64,000 bases of DNA, taken from contig CM076267.1 in NCBI GenBank assembly GCA_038380795.1, positions 15,173,501 through 15,237,500 on the forward strand. Reading direction: 5' to 3'. The translations under genes and the position numbers were made by a program. The DNA is from Pyrocephalus nanus (Eukaryota > Chordata > Aves > Passeriformes > Tyrannidae). Positions within the stretch are counted from its first letter, which is position 1, and each line of letters begins with the position of its first letter. The notes beneath the pieces are model-generated. The model did no database searches. It was not told the origin of the DNA and saw only the letters and a program-made list of their open reading frames with translations. This document shows positions 46,131 through 59,118 of this stretch, piece by piece.

Positions 46131-46585
46131 GAATCATAGAATCATACAATGTGCTGAGTTGGAAGGGACCCATCAGGATCATCAACTCCAACTACTGGCC
46201 CTGCACAGGTCACCCCAGGAATGTGCTTGAGAGCATTGTCCAAACTTGAACTCCAACAGGCTTGGTGCTGTGACCACTTCTCTGAAGAGCCTGTTCCACC
46301 CTCTGAGTGAAAAACTTTTTTCCTTATATCCAACCTAAACATCCCCCAACTCAGCTTCCTGCTGTGTTCTCGAGTCCTGTCACTGGTCACGAGAGTAAAG
46401 AGATCTGTACCAGCCCCTCCACTTCCCCTCATGAGGATGTTCAAGACCACAATGAGGTCTCCCCTCAGTCTCCTCTTCACTGGGCTGAACAAACAGAATG
46501 ACCTCAGCTGCTCCTCGAGGTTTCCCCTCCAGACCCTTGACCAACTTCATGGCCCTCCTGTGAATGCTTTGGACTTTGATAGAGA
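46131..46585 (-). mobile_element. CR1 retrotransposon, 5'-truncated, minus strand
   Basis: It reads 3' to 5' along the plus strand. The terminal octamers (GAATCATAGAATCATAC) are followed by GAGTTGGAAGGGACC, then by sequence whose minus-strand translation matches the end of CR1 ORF2: an RRAMKLVKGLE piece near 46540-46580, SPVKRRLRGDLIV near 46440-46490, and LFTLVTSDRTREHSRKL near 46360-46410. The first piece lies in a different frame from the others, so there is a frameshift. About 450 bases remain of an element normally over 4 kb. The well-kept 3' end suggests a younger copy than the one at 41.5 kb. Confidence 0.92.
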
Positions 46586-47990
46586 AAGGTTGACATAACT
46601 GATTCATAATGTCAGTGACCCATAAGAAGATATTTTCTTTGTTGAAAAGCACCACTCTAGGCCAGGAATTGTGATGAGAATGTGGCAGAACATTAAGAAA
46701 GCTCCTGGTGGCACATGAACTAGGTTGTTCTGCCATAGCCTATGGAGATGGTATCTGCTTTGGTACAAATATTATGTTTTGATTTGTGTTTATATTTCAT
46801 TTAGCATGATGGTGCCAGGGACAGTATGAACCTATACGTATTACTTGAATGTAAATATTAAAAGTAGTTTTGGCATTTGTTCTTAGGTCCTTTACACTAA
46901 AGGTTTATTTCCTGCTGACCAGGAACTGTCCAGACTGGCTTTCTGCATTTTCTACACAAAAGAACTTCATCTGGTTTTTCAGTGAAGTTAAATTATCTCT
47001 TCTTGAAAGATAGAGGGCTTGAAATGTAAAGAACTTAAGTAATGACTTTTCTACCTTTGCCATCAATGGTTTTGTTCCACTAAAGAGCCATGGACCAGGT
47101 AGGGAAGGTTTTGGTTTACCTAAAGATCTTGGAATAGCATTTGTAGCAATGCTTTCTATGGGAGAGGTTCTCATGTGGGTGAACTCACCATTCTGTCCTG
47201 GTTGTCACTGCCAGCTTATTATCATCACCAACTTATCATATACTATCAAAACACCAAACTTCTGGGTTCTGAAGATGTTCTTGTGCTGCCTTGATTTACC
47301 CTAGAATGCTGTTTTCTTCCCTTGTGACCAGCCTTGGAGAAAAAAAAGGTCCTTCCATGCACAGATAACAGAGTTACTGTTTTAGTTCATGTAACAAAGG
47401 CTTGTGTTTTTGTTGTCATGGTTGCCACATTTTGTTCCCATAGCACTGTCTGTGTGTATGTGGATGTGATTCATTACCTACAGACACTAGAGCCTACACC
47501 CTGTGCTGCTGTTTGTACTCAAACTTCTTCCCTGTAATAGAACAAAGAAATATCTCAAATCTGCCTCTTAGTGGGTTCAAATTGTTTGGCTTTGGTCCAT
47601 CTCCAAGGACATATCAGTTAATTTACAAAAGCAGGGTTGACAAAAACATGTAATATTCCCTCTTGAGCAGCAGTCAGTGCATATTCTATATTTTAACATA
47701 AACTGATATCTTCCATTTTCATGTTATACAAGGAAGCATCCACAAATGTATGATCTTAAAGATTATTCATAGGAAAAGCAAAGGAATTGTCACGCCAGCT
47801 ATTGGTTTTATGGTAGGAATATGGTTTGCCTGCAGTTTTCCTGCAATACCTGAATAACTGGAGTGCTTGGTGTAGTGTCTGGTGTACTGACTGGAGTGCC
47901 TGGAGTGCCACAGGCAAAATCAAATAGCAAAATGCTCAGTAAGTTTATGTATTCTCTGCAAACAAAGCATGCCCACTTGGATTTTTTTTT
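46586..47990. other. Non-coding DNA between two CR1 copies
   Basis: No gene is recognised. A short repeat with CTGGAGTGC at 47858-47866, 47891-47899 and 47900-47908 lies just before the next CR1. On the minus strand it gives a Thr-Pro-rich frame with a splice-donor-like end at 47850. Confidence 0.6.
47858..47908. repeat. Degenerate CTGGAGTGC minisatellite-like repeat
   Basis: Three exact copies of CTGGAGTGC occur within 51 bases with related GTGTA and GTCTGG units between them. Translated on the minus strand it reads TPVSTPDTTPSTPVIQ. A repeat artefact is the simplest explanation. Confidence 0.6.
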
Positions 47991-48745
47991 CACAGAATCA
48001 CAGAACCATCGAGGTTGGAAGAGATCTTCAAGATCACCTAGTCCAACCATCAACCCAGCAACACCACAATCATGCCTAAACCTTATACTCAAGTGCCACA
48101 TCCAGACACTTCTTGACCAATTCTAGAGACAGTGAGACTCTTGAACACTTCCAGAGACCTCCCTGGGCAACTTATTCCAAAGCATAACCACTCTTTCAGT
48201 GATTTTCTTTTTTTTTCTAATATCTAATCTGAACCTCTTCCAGTGCAGCTTAAGGCCATTTGTTCTCATCCTTTCACTTGAGACATGGCAGAGGAGATCA
48301 ACCCCTATCTGGCTACAACACCCTCCTTTCAGGTAGAGACCAATGAAGTCCCCCTTGAACCTCTTCTCCAGGCTAAACAGCCCCAGCTCTCTCAGCTGCT
48401 CCTCATAGAACTTGTGTTCCAGACCTTTCACTGCCTCCATTGCCCTTCTGTGGTCATGCTTACCCATCTCAGTGTCCTTGTTGTAGTGAGGGGCCCAAAA
48501 CTAAACACAGAATTTGAAGTGTGGACTCACCAGTGTCAAGCATAGTGGGATAATCTCTTCCATAGTCCTGCTGGCTTCACTATTCTTGATATAAGGCAAG
48601 AAGCCTTTGGCCTTCTTGGCCACCTGGGCACACTGTTCACTCATATCCAGCCAGCTCTCCACAAGCACCCCTAAGTTTCTTTCTGCTGAGCAGCTCTCAA
48701 GCCACTCTTCTCCAGTCTTACAGCATAACCCTCCCAAGAAAAAAT
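47991..48745 (-). mobile_element. CR1 retrotransposon, 5'-truncated, minus strand
   Basis: This is the longest CR1 remnant in the window. The 3' end (CACAGAATCACAGAACC, then GAGGTTGGAAGAGATC) lies at 47991. Minus-strand translation gives the C-terminal reverse-transcriptase region in order from 48730: AERNLGVLVESWLDMSEQCA, VAKKAKGFLPYIKNS, then after a frame change RRAMEAVKGLEHKFYEEQLR, LGLFSLEKRFKGDFI and WNKLPREVSGS. Stops or frameshifts separate the two halves near 48470-48500. The copy is non-autonomous and ends abruptly at about 48745, a usual 5' truncation. It has its own 3' end, so it is an insertion independent of the copy at 46.1 kb. Confidence 0.95.
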
Positions 48746-51700
48746 TACTATAAAACATATTGTCTGCAAGTAGTTGTAGGTGTTCATTTAGGTATCACCC
48801 GTGAACATGTTAAATAATGGAAAATTCCTTGTAAATTCACTTTTTTAATATATAAGTTCAATAATCAGTACTAGAATCTCTTAGGATCAGGGCCTGTTTC
48901 ATCAGTTCTCACAAGTATAAAACAGAACACTCAGTCTTCAAAGTGAAACCCCGTGCTTTGCCACTAAACCACCCCCCACACTTGAATTTCCTCCAGAATT
49001 CTTTTGTGTGTGTGTATTTTTATTCTGTCATTTACTGCTGGTTCACTTCTCCTCCACCTTTTTCCCAATACCCTCCAAAAGAGCAAATCCCCTAAATGTT
49101 TCTCCAGAATCTCACAATGTCAAAACTCTGAGATCTGCCAACATTACATTTTCTTTTTATAAAAGGCAAACAATGCTCCTTCCCTTCTTTCCAGCACTGA
49201 TACACATTCATTTTACAAAATTAGCCTCTGAAAAAGCCTAAACTACCCTGACTCCAGCTTTTGAAGGAAATTAACTGTGCCCCTCTGTGGGAAGAACTCC
49301 CTGAAATGTACCATTGGAGAGAAACAAATTCAGGAAGACTTGTCATGTTTCCCATGTTTGAATCCTACTGAGTGCTTGTCCTTTCTGGTATTTTGTGGCA
49401 ATAAACTCCATATGCTAAGGCTGTAGTGGAGGACTTTTCAGTCAAGTAGCTACAAGAATGAGAAGGTATAATGAGTAGAAAATAGAGAATAATTTAAAAG
49501 ATAAGATGTACATCTCTTTTTCATGGCAAAGAAGAACATTTAAGGGCTGGAGATGGTATCTATATCATCTGGAAGGTTTAATTCAAGGCTGGATATTTGC
49601 CTGAAGAATAAGGAGTATTTCAAACTGAAATTAGATGAGAAGACTCCTATAGGCTGTGTTAGAACAGAGTAGCCTCTTTCCACATCTCATATAGGAACTA
49701 TTTCGGTTCCCCAGAACTGCATCATGACTTTCAGCTTTCTTTGGCTGCTGTCTGGCTAGATTCCAACACAGAGGAGGAAAGGGAAAACATGTTCCTTTTC
49801 TTTCACTCCAGCTAGAATTCTGGTTTCAAGCAAAATATCTGCTCTGCCTTTCATCATAGCTCAGTGTTGGGTCAGTTGATGTGTTAGGGCTGAGGGTACT
49901 CCATGTGGCATTCTAACACCAAGGACTAGTTTGACTGCAGTGCAGCGTCCTCTCTGTGGTCTCATGGAATGGTCAACTGTCAGGTGGCCTTTGCAGAAAA
50001 CTGTGTTTTCTGTTGCTGAAGTGGAGGTTTAGGTTCTGCTCTGATTATCTCAGGTAGGTTCCCTGTACAAGGTCAGAGTCCAAGCCACTTCTCATGAACA
50101 AGCCATTCACAGCTCTGCAGCAAAGTAAACAAACAGGATCTGGTCATAAACAGCTCATTAGCTACTCCATTTTCTGAATCATCACATCCAGCTTGGAATG
50201 GGAATCCCATCTGAGCTGCTTGTTTTTGGCAAATCAGATGATTCCTTGTGACCAGAAGTGACTGTTTTTTTCCCTTTTTTTCCCCACACTGTACAACATA
50301 ATACAAGATATTTTTCATCCTCCACTGTGGTTAAAGACAATGAACCAAAGGGACTAGGAACTCTCTCCAGTGGCAGCTCTGCTTGAGCAAAGCTCCAAGC
50401 AAAGCAATGTGGGGAAGGGAGAGAAAACCTGTCATTTGGGCAGCTCTCTTTCGGATTAGCAACAGCAGCAAAGAGGCCAGAGAACAGCAACTTGGGGTGG
50501 GAGAGATGGGGAAGAAGCCATGATGTGGGCTTGAGTGCATCCACTAAGTGTTCAAACAAGAGGCAGTTTTCAATTGGATCATGAAATGCACTGCAATCTA
50601 GAAAATGAGTGTGTCAGCAGCAAAGCCTCTGGAGAACTCTGGGGATTTTGTTATTTCCTGGAGATTCTGACAAACAGAAAAAAAAATAATAAAAGAAAGG
50701 AGAAGGAGAACTGCATGCTAGTTTCTGTGTAAAACATGGCAAAACATACTTTGTATCAATGACATATTTTTATCTCTTCTGAAATAGGACAACTTGTGTC
50801 ACTCTTGAGTACTTGAAAACATAAGAAAAGACAGAAAATTCAAAATGAAGAGCTCTTTTGAACAGAAATATAAACGTTTCAAAGAACATTAACTTTTATC
50901 TTCTTAGATTTTTCATTAATACACAACAACCATAAATGAACAGTGTGGCAAAGCCAAAAAAAATGTGTAAACTTGCAAAAAAAATCCCATGCGAAAAGAT
51001 TTCTCTGGGAAAAAAACTATATTGCCACAGTTAAAAAAGTGAAAAAGTTGGGGACAGAGTGTTTTAATCCTTCTGTGTGTGTCTAGAAAAGTGGGTGCCA
51101 GAGCCACTACTTTTTCCCATCTTGGATCCCAGAGGGTGCCACAAGAAGCAATTTGCCTAGCCATGCTGAGAAGACATGAATACCTCAGAGGAATTTCTTC
51201 AGATTTGAAGCCAGTGCTCTGATGTAACATGGACAATACCTTGGAGGTGCTGAAGTACTAACAAGAGAAGAAGAGATTCAGATCTGCATATGGGTTCCTG
51301 CATTAGATCCAAGCCAAGACTGCTCAATCCCATCACAGGCAAGCAGGAGATCTGAGTCAGTGAGGGTGGTAGAAAGGAATGAGTACATCAGAGCCTCCCA
51401 ATTGCACATCATGAACCAGCTGGAATATCGGCACAACTTAGTCTTTCCCTTCAAATACACAGAGATGCTTTATGCAGCTCTCCCTATGCAGGGGAGGTGG
51501 ACTGTTCTCCACTGGATGCAGAGGAACAACATGAAAGTCCAGCATAAACATGCCTCTGTCAGAGCCATCGCTGCCCACCTCCTCCCCATCACTTACTCAT
51601 CCCTCCCATGGGTAGGACTGGCGATGAAATAGCAGTGGAAAGCAGTAGACAGGCCTGCCTGAGTAGAAACTGAGCAGCTGCTGGAGCCTCAGAGTGACAC

Positions 51701-54700
51701 TGGAGTAAATAGTTTGTGTCTTTAATGACAGGAGCTTAATACATGCAAGCTCCCCAGCATCATGGATATGACAGACACTGCATCCCTTTGTGTCGTGGAC
51801 ATATGGAAACCAACATGTTCAATTAATCCCATGTTTCTGGATCTTGTTGTTGTGTGTGTAGATCAGTTCCAGATTAGAGACTGGAAGGCCCTGGAGCAAC
51901 CATTGCTGTCTTTCAAGGAGTACATCCAAGCCTCTTTGAAAATACTCAGTGGGGAATGTTTGCTTCAGATATTGTCCTCCAATGCAAATTGCATTTCATC
52001 ATGGGCCTGGGATAGTGGAGGAAAGAAAGGACTCTTTAGTATAATAGGCTCAGATTGATATCCTAAAAGCCAAGCCTATGTTTTGGTGCAGTAGGGAACC
52101 ATCACTGACAGTAGGAAAACATGGCTGACAACGGGAGGAGTTGTAGGAAACACCTGGTGGGGAGCAGATGGCCTGAATAGCACACTGAACTTTTGTAGGG
52201 AAGCAACAAGAAGCATCACATCAAAGTAAAACTATAAATTACACTTTGTGTAATAAATTACACTTTGATTAGCCCAAAACATCCAAATCATCATGGAAAC
52301 TATAACTACAATTTATTTCCCTTTTAAGGTCATGTTACTCAGCAGCTGGCAAAGTGGAGGCCCTTTCTTGCAGCTCTGTTCCCCAGATACACTGTTTGTC
52401 TTATTCACATTAACTTGTTATCCTCAAGATAAATTGAAAATCTTGAGGCTGCTCAGCCAGAATGTGCTAATTAGAAACTGAAGGGGCATTTTGCAAGGTA
52501 TGATTCACTGTGCTTGGACAGTGAGTGGTAGTACGCGTTGGCAGAAGGTATGCAAATTGACAGCAAAAAGGAATTTGTACCCACCATATCTTCCCCCAGG
52601 TATTCTCGAATTCAGGGAGGTCAAAAGTGACAGAAATAGAGAGCTCTCTTTCTTATGATACACCATCAGAAAAAGTGAAATGGTCCAATGCAGTACACTT
52701 TCATGAGAATCAGATGATTTGCTAATTCAGGGACCACTGAGATACAGAGCACATTCTGCATTGCAAAAAGAGCAGATTCTCACAGCCTGAAGACAGATGA
52801 ACACACTAACCATTTAAGAGAGTGCCAAACTAAATGGACTGGCTGCTGCAATGAAGACACTAAAGGAAGGAGAAATTACGGGGGTATGGGAATGAAAACT
52901 AAAATATGCACACAAAAAGAAAACAACCTGCTGCCAAGGCCAAACTCAGGAGGTCATGAAGAGTTCTTCTGATGATGGAGGAATCAGATACAAGAGATAC
53001 TGGATGCTTAGATACAAGAGACCAGGAGGTTAATCAAAGGTGTGAAGGTGGGAGCTAGGTAGAAACAAATTCTTCACTTACAGTGACAAGCCATCCAGCC
53101 ACAAGAAGGTAGTTATAAAGAAATCCAGGGCATTTGAAGCTGAACCATTCACAACAGGACTATTGAATGGGCTTATCTTTGTCTTCTTGACCTGGTGCTG
53201 GTATCAATTACTCTTTTACCTAAGCAAATACTGGCACAAGGCACAACAATATCAGTTAAAGATGAAAGATGGAGCAACCTGTGTTAAGCTTTGCAGATGT
53301 AGTGCAGATTGGAGCATAAGGGAAAAGATATAGAGAAGGTTACAAGAAAGTCTGCGAACACCTGGTGTGAATGTTAACTTTGCCTGTGATACCTTCAGGT
53401 TGCATTATCTTTAAAAAAACCCAGTTTTTCCTTGGCACCTGTAGAACACTATTGTTATTTTCCCAAAGCATGGTACATAAAGGCCATCCTCTAGCCCTCA
53501 CAGAGAAGAAATTCTATATACCAGAGTCAAGAGTTCCAACAAGATAGAGGTTACTCCTTTCAGATGAACTGGTTCTCCAAAGCATTAGTACTGAATTCGA
53601 GCTTATAGGTAGATGATGGTGAGAACATGTGTTTAATTAGACAAATATCTCTTTTTTTCAGGGACAAGGAAAGACCAGAAATAATGCCCAGCCCTCAGTG
53701 AGACCAGCTGGTGCTTTGCCATAGATTTCATTGGTGCAAGATTTTCAGTCTTCTTGTTCATCTGGACCTTGCTCTGGCCAGTTCCTCCTGGTCTCTAACC
53801 CAAAGTCCTTCCATACAAACCAATCCATCAAACATTTTTTTTTTTTTTGATCACTGTAGGCAACTAGCAGAAGACCAGGACATGTAATCTATGCCTTCTT
53901 TCATATCCTTCATTATCCTGGCTCAGTACCCGTGAATGTCCTATCTCCTGCTTACTTCAGTGAACCCCAGTGACTGATATCCCATCCCTGCCCATAACTT
54001 TTCCCAGACTGACTGCCTAGATGCATAGGGTCATGAAGGAAAAACCCAGTAGGGCCTCCAGACACAATATGGTGCCGTGACACTTGGGTTGGAATGGTGT
54101 GCTACACTGACTGGTGTTGGCAGGAGAAGATGGGGAAAATAGTCTTTTCTAGAAAATTCATGCCTCACATATAGGGACACCTCTTGCTGACAGAGCAGCT
54201 TTTTCAGAGCTGGGATAAAAGCCTCTTCCATGATTGGACACACTTTTTCATCTGCAGCCATCTTGGAACTGCTCTTTTGCTTTCTGTAGCCTCACACACC
54301 ACTGGCACAAAGAGATAATCAGGAGGACAATGTCTCGGTTTAGAGACTGATGCTTCTCTCTCCTTTCTGGTAAAAATTTAGGCTTGTGGCTGGAGGTCAG
54401 CTGGGATGCAAGTAGCTCTTTCAATCCACAGTGGGATGGAGCAGCCATTTTAACAAAAGGGAGAAAGAGCTGTTTCCTCTGTGGAATTTGTAATTGACCT
54501 GGCAGAGCATGCAGACCCTGGTTTGCATGGGAAATTCTCTCTTTTGCCTTGCACATGTACTCCTTTGTAATATTGCTGGGGGCTGCTATGCTGCTGTCTG
54601 CAGTATCTAGCTCTTAATTAAGTGCAGCAGGGTCTGTCAACACAGTGAGACAGAGCAGGACACTTCTGGTAAAGCCCTCACCAAAGACAGCTCAGAAAAT

Positions 54701-55597
54701 GCAGCCAAACCTGGAGGAAAGTGAAGCAGCTAAAACAGAGTCCCATCTCCCCACCCCACAGCAGGATCAGAGCAGACTAAGAAATGCCTGTTTTCAAATC
54801 CCACTACCCTTTTTGCTCCATCCGTGACCTGGAAAGTTTTAGTGTCTCCCTAGATTGCTCCAAAAACATTAAATAAGGAGCTGTTTGTATGACTTTCATG
54901 TCATGATCAGCCCTCTGCTGATCTCTTCTCCCATTCATCCCAAGGGTTGCACAGGTACAGGTCCAAAAACCTCACATCATATCCCAAGAACTAAGTATTA
55001 GATGTAGCAAACAGGTGCATACAGAAATAAGAGGACACAAGGATTCTAGCTGTTTTTGTAGCTATGGTTTTGCTGAAATTCAACTTCAAATAAAGGCTTA
55101 AATGAACTGAACTGGGGATGGAGGAGGAAGCATAAATTCCCAGTGTGTATACCTGTTAAAGGTACACTGGCTGCACAGCATTGCCTGTTCATCACTCTTC
55201 CATGGAGGTGGCTGGTTCAAGGATGGAGGATCTAAAATGTTTCTTGAATCAGTGTGTTAAAATTCAGTATTCATTAAATCCTCCTTTGCTGAGTTTCTTA
55301 GCTGGAGGAGAAGCACCACTGCTTTGCTTCCAAATTCTAGTCAGGAATCTAATTTCTACTCTTTCCTCTTTCTCATTTTTTTTCTCTGGTGTATCACTTC
55401 TTCTTCAGCTTCTCTCCCATCTCCTTTCTCTCCATCTGTCCTCAAACTGTACTGTTTGCCTGCTGTAAAGAAGATGCAAGTATTGCCAATTTATGCTTAA
55501 GTTTCTTTTCTTCCTCCCTCTTTATAGTATACTGAGTCACAGAAAACAGAGATGAGGGAATCTACCTGCCTCAAGGCAAGATTGCCTTTGCTTAAAT
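48746..55597. other. Non-coding DNA, no repeat or gene recognised
   Basis: The sequence looks unique. A 90-codon plus-strand frame at 51360-51632 is not recognised and has no splice or promoter support. Direct repeats occur at 52234-52267 and 52986-53021. No homopolymer of 20 or more bases is present. Confidence 0.6.
52234..52267. repeat. Tandem duplication, 19-bp period
   Basis: ATAAATTACACTTTG occurs at 52234-52248 and 52253-52267, separated by four bases. It is a local AT-rich duplication with no other meaning visible. Confidence 0.9.
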
Positions 55598-55745
55598 GAT
55601 TTGTCTAACCTGCTATTAAAACCATTCAGAGATAGAGATTTCACAAGTGCCCTAGGCAAATCTATTGCCTAAAAATAGACTTCTGTTTATCAAATAGTCT
55701 GAAACTATAATCTGTAGCAAGGGATTATTTCATATGCTCTCCAGA
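55598..55745 (-). mobile_element. Old CR1/L3-type LINE 3' fragment, minus strand
   Basis: The plus-strand text resembles the complement of an old CR1 3' region. TTGTCTAACCTGCTATTAAAA is followed by a GAGATAGAGATTTCACAA segment, CCCTAGGCAA, and then diverged sequence. In related elements this reads as a cluster of small imperfect matches to the C-terminal coding end and 3' region. Divergence is high, so the limits are approximate. Confidence 0.55.
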
Positions 55746-57088
55746 ACTAAGGCTGAGACAAAGAGGCCAAAGCAATCTTCTGCCATCATTCTGGGGTCAG
55801 AAGAAGTTCTTAGAGCACAATCTTCTGGGTTTAGTCACAGCAAGTCTCCTGGCAGCTCTCTGAACTGAAGTTAAAATACTTGAGCTGGTTCTGATATGTA
55901 TATGCAAGGACCTGTGGTAAACAAAAGTCACTATCTTAGTCACTGAGATTACAGCTCTGAGTTGTGGCTACCTCCCTTTACACTCAGACATCTATCCCCA
56001 CACCCACACCTTCCCTGGAAATGATCTTGGGCTTCAGTTCCAGAGGAGCAACTCTGAGGCAAGACGAGATAAATTTTCTGGGAGAAGATTGGCTTTGGTG
56101 GGTAATTGGGATTACTTTTACCCCAGCATAGGCAATTAGAGACGTTCTGAGGAATGATTAGGAGTAAATTTGAAGAATTTTCTGTCTCCAATGTTATAGA
56201 GAATACTGATTTTTCCAGGTGAACACATTCCTAATGCCTCCCCCCACATCACACTGCTGATTGAAAGCTCCAGGACCACATGCATCATGGATGTCGGTGT
56301 CTGGGTGAAACATTCAACATGGTAAAATCAGAACAATCCCTGTCCTGTTCATTGGTCATAGCTGTGGTTCTGGAACAGTAACTATTGAGCAGTCAATAGA
56401 GCTGAGCTGAGGGAAAAGAGAAAGCACAGGCTCCCACCTTGGTTCCCTACCCCCTCCTTTGCTGGTGAATGTTATAATTTATTTGCTTGCATTACTCTCT
56501 TCTCTGCTGAATGCAATCCCCTTTGATCTTCAGACAGAACATCAATGACTAATGAGGTGTACATGTTCCCCAGAGGAGCACTGTTTCTCACTTTTGCCTC
56601 TGGCTAGTCTGGAGGTCTACTGAGGACAGAGCAGCAGGAAACATTTTGCACTGAGCAGCAGAACCTTAGAGGATATGAGCCAGTGGTGGCTCTAGCGAAT
56701 GTGTGGACAATGATATCACAACAAACCCCTAATTTAAAGGGTCTTTGTTCCAATTCCATGTTGCTTCAAAAAACTATGCAGCTGTTTGTACTGTTCATGA
56801 GCACACATCCATTTCAACAGATGCTATATGTTAAGCAAAAAATAATGGCCTTTGTCCTATAAGCTGTGCTTTCCTCTTTGGCAAAGTCACTTAACCCACC
56901 CTTAGAGAGGGGCAGAATTTCCTTTGGATGACTTACTTTATACTTTTTGTCTATGGAATGAGTGCAGATTTCTAAAATGAAAATTATTGACACTTTCTTT
57001 GCCCACAGTCAGCCAGGCTCTGTTGCTAGAATCAGTAATGGTGGAACCACTGATCTCAGTGGAGTTTTTCCCATTTAATTCAGCAGTG
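55746..57088. other. Non-coding DNA
   Basis: No gene or repeat is recognised between the two CR1 fragments. Open frames are short and show no motif. Confidence 0.6.
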
Positions 57089-57249
57089 AGTTGCCCAGGG
57101 AAGTGGTGGATTCTCTGTCCCTGGAGGTGTTTAAGGAGAGACTGGATGTGGCACTTGGTGCCATTGTCTAGTAACTGTGGGGGTAGTGGATCAAGGGTTG
57201 GATCTGATTTCCTTTCCAACCCATCTGATTCTATGATTCTGTGATTCTC
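57089..57249 (+). mobile_element. CR1 retrotransposon 3' end, plus strand
   Basis: About 160 bases match the very end of a CR1 in forward orientation. The LPREVVDS-type coding end (GTTGCCCAGGGAAGTGGTGG from 57090) is followed by the SLEVFKERLD-type segment and the GGGTTGGATCTGATTTCC segment. The element finishes with the octamer tail ATTCTATGATTCTGTGATTC at 57229-57248. It is strongly 5'-truncated but has a clean 3' end, so it is one of the younger-looking copies here. Confidence 0.93.
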
Positions 57250-59037
57250 TGTCTATTCACATAGAGGTACAAACCCCAGAGTGGCCTGAATTCACCTGGA
57301 CTTTCACTGCTCATAAATGAGCATCCATGCATTTAGGGGAGTCAGTGCATTTTTCTTTCCAGAATAATAATTAGGTCCTTTCACCCAAAGTATTCAAAGA
57401 CATTTCAAGAGCTTAATGCTGTCTACCTAGTAACAATTGTAACAGATCGTTGAATGGTAAGATTTGGAATCACAAATTGAAGTTTCCCTCCAGGAATTTC
57501 CTTTTCCAAACAAACCTATGATTGACTAGATAAATAGTAGAGAATCAAAGTTATAATTCTTACAAAGATTATCCAACATTCCAGACCAGATCTTGCCATC
57601 AACATTGTTAAAGCTTCAGCCTCCTGTCCCAACATGAAGGAAGTCAGATGGGAATATTTATGGCAGCTGTTAAGATAAGACAAAGGGCATCCAGCTGCAA
57701 CTCTGAATGGCTTTTTGCAGCTGCACATGGTGGTGCTGAGACTGCCTTCATATGCTGCTTAGTGTTCCCAAATTAGCTCCCAGCAAAGAGTTTAAGCTCC
57801 CAAGCTGAATGATGGTGAGTATCTCAGTGTTCTAACTTCTGCTTATCCTGGGGATTGAGGTAAACATGTCTGGCTGCTTGGAGTGTGTAAAATATGAATT
57901 GCCATTGAAATGCATCTGTCCTAATTTTCTTGAGGCCAACATTCCTAGCTTTGGAGAGATGTGATCCTCCTAAGGGTGTGATTTCAGACATATCCCCTTC
58001 CCCATGAAAGGGGTACTGAGGATCTGAGCCTCATATAAATAGCTTTGCAGTGCCCTATGCCTAATGTTGCTGGAAGAGGCTCTTTGGTATCTGAGAACTT
58101 GAATCTCACGAGGAAAAGTTGCTTGTTTGGCTTATGTCCAGTGACAATCAAGTTCATACAGGCTGAGAGGAATCTCTCACAGCTCATGACTGACCGTGAA
58201 GAGGAAGATTAGTGCCTAGGAAAGGGTGTCTGTGTTAGGCTAATGATACATGGCCAAGTCTGAAGAATTAATAAGATGGGGAGCTTATTTCATCCAGCTT
58301 ATTTGGATTTCTCTGGAATATTTTCACTCTGCAGACTAAGGTAGCTGCTTTCCGTGATGGTCTAAGCCTGTAAATTCCTTCTGGCCTGAAAAATATTTTT
58401 ATTATTATTATTTTTAAGCATGTAGACTAAACACAATCCATACATCTCAGAGCTGACCAAGGAGTTCTTTCCCTTACATTGGGAAAACAGGGCCTTTGGA
58501 TTGTTTATAGCCAGCTCTGTGTTTTGAATGGGTGACTTTGCAGGACCTCTCTTGCTTTGGGTGGCACAAGGGGGGCAGTAAGAAGGTCACTGAACCCCAA
58601 AATTGTTGTGCTTTATTCTTAGTGACTTGAATGAGCACCACACATAAACTCTGCTGGGACAGCTAGTCTCTAAGAGGACAAATTCCAATTTTGCATTGAG
58701 TGGCACAAATCCAGAGTCAGTTTACTGAAATCAGCAGAGTTATTTTGGATCAGGACCCAAAAAGAACGTAGCCTAAGGTCAGAATCTGAGTTGAACAATC
58801 CTCAGAAGCTGCAGAGACTAGATGGTGTTTACTTGGGAAGCCAAGGCATATCTGAAGATATTCAGATTTGAGTTGTCTGACCTGACATGACTGAAGGCTG
58901 CTCTAGTTCTCTAGCTCCTCTCTGGCAAGAGACTTAGAGCTTCTCTGGCTTATCAGCAAGGACATAGATCAGTTTGCCATCTCTTCTAATGACTTTCACA
59001 CGGTCCCTGGGATCCTGTCTTTTCCTGGTTACAGTAG
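57250..59037. other. Non-coding DNA
   Basis: No gene is recognised. A short ATT-rich tract lies at about 58395-58415. Confidence 0.6.
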
Positions 59038-59118
59038 TGGGACCAGTAGAGGACACCTTGAGTCCTGTGTGCAGTTTTGGGCACCACAATATAAGAAAGG
59101 CATTAAACTTCAACATCC
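59038..59118 (+). mobile_element. Internal CR1 fragment, plus strand
   Basis: About 80 bases contain the CR1 ORF2 segment usually read as HLEYCVQFW(A/G)P. The text CTTGAGTCCTGTGTGCAGTTTTGGGCACC is clear at about 59058-59085, with diverged sequence on both sides. No 3' tail follows, so it is an internal or eroded fragment. The 57.1 kb copy retains only the 3' end and lies upstream in the same orientation, so the two are not parts of one collinear element. Confidence 0.7.

Noticed and set aside
51360..51632. 90-codon plus-strand frame
   Set aside because: It looks protein-like in composition but matches no family known to me and has no promoter, splice or retroelement context.
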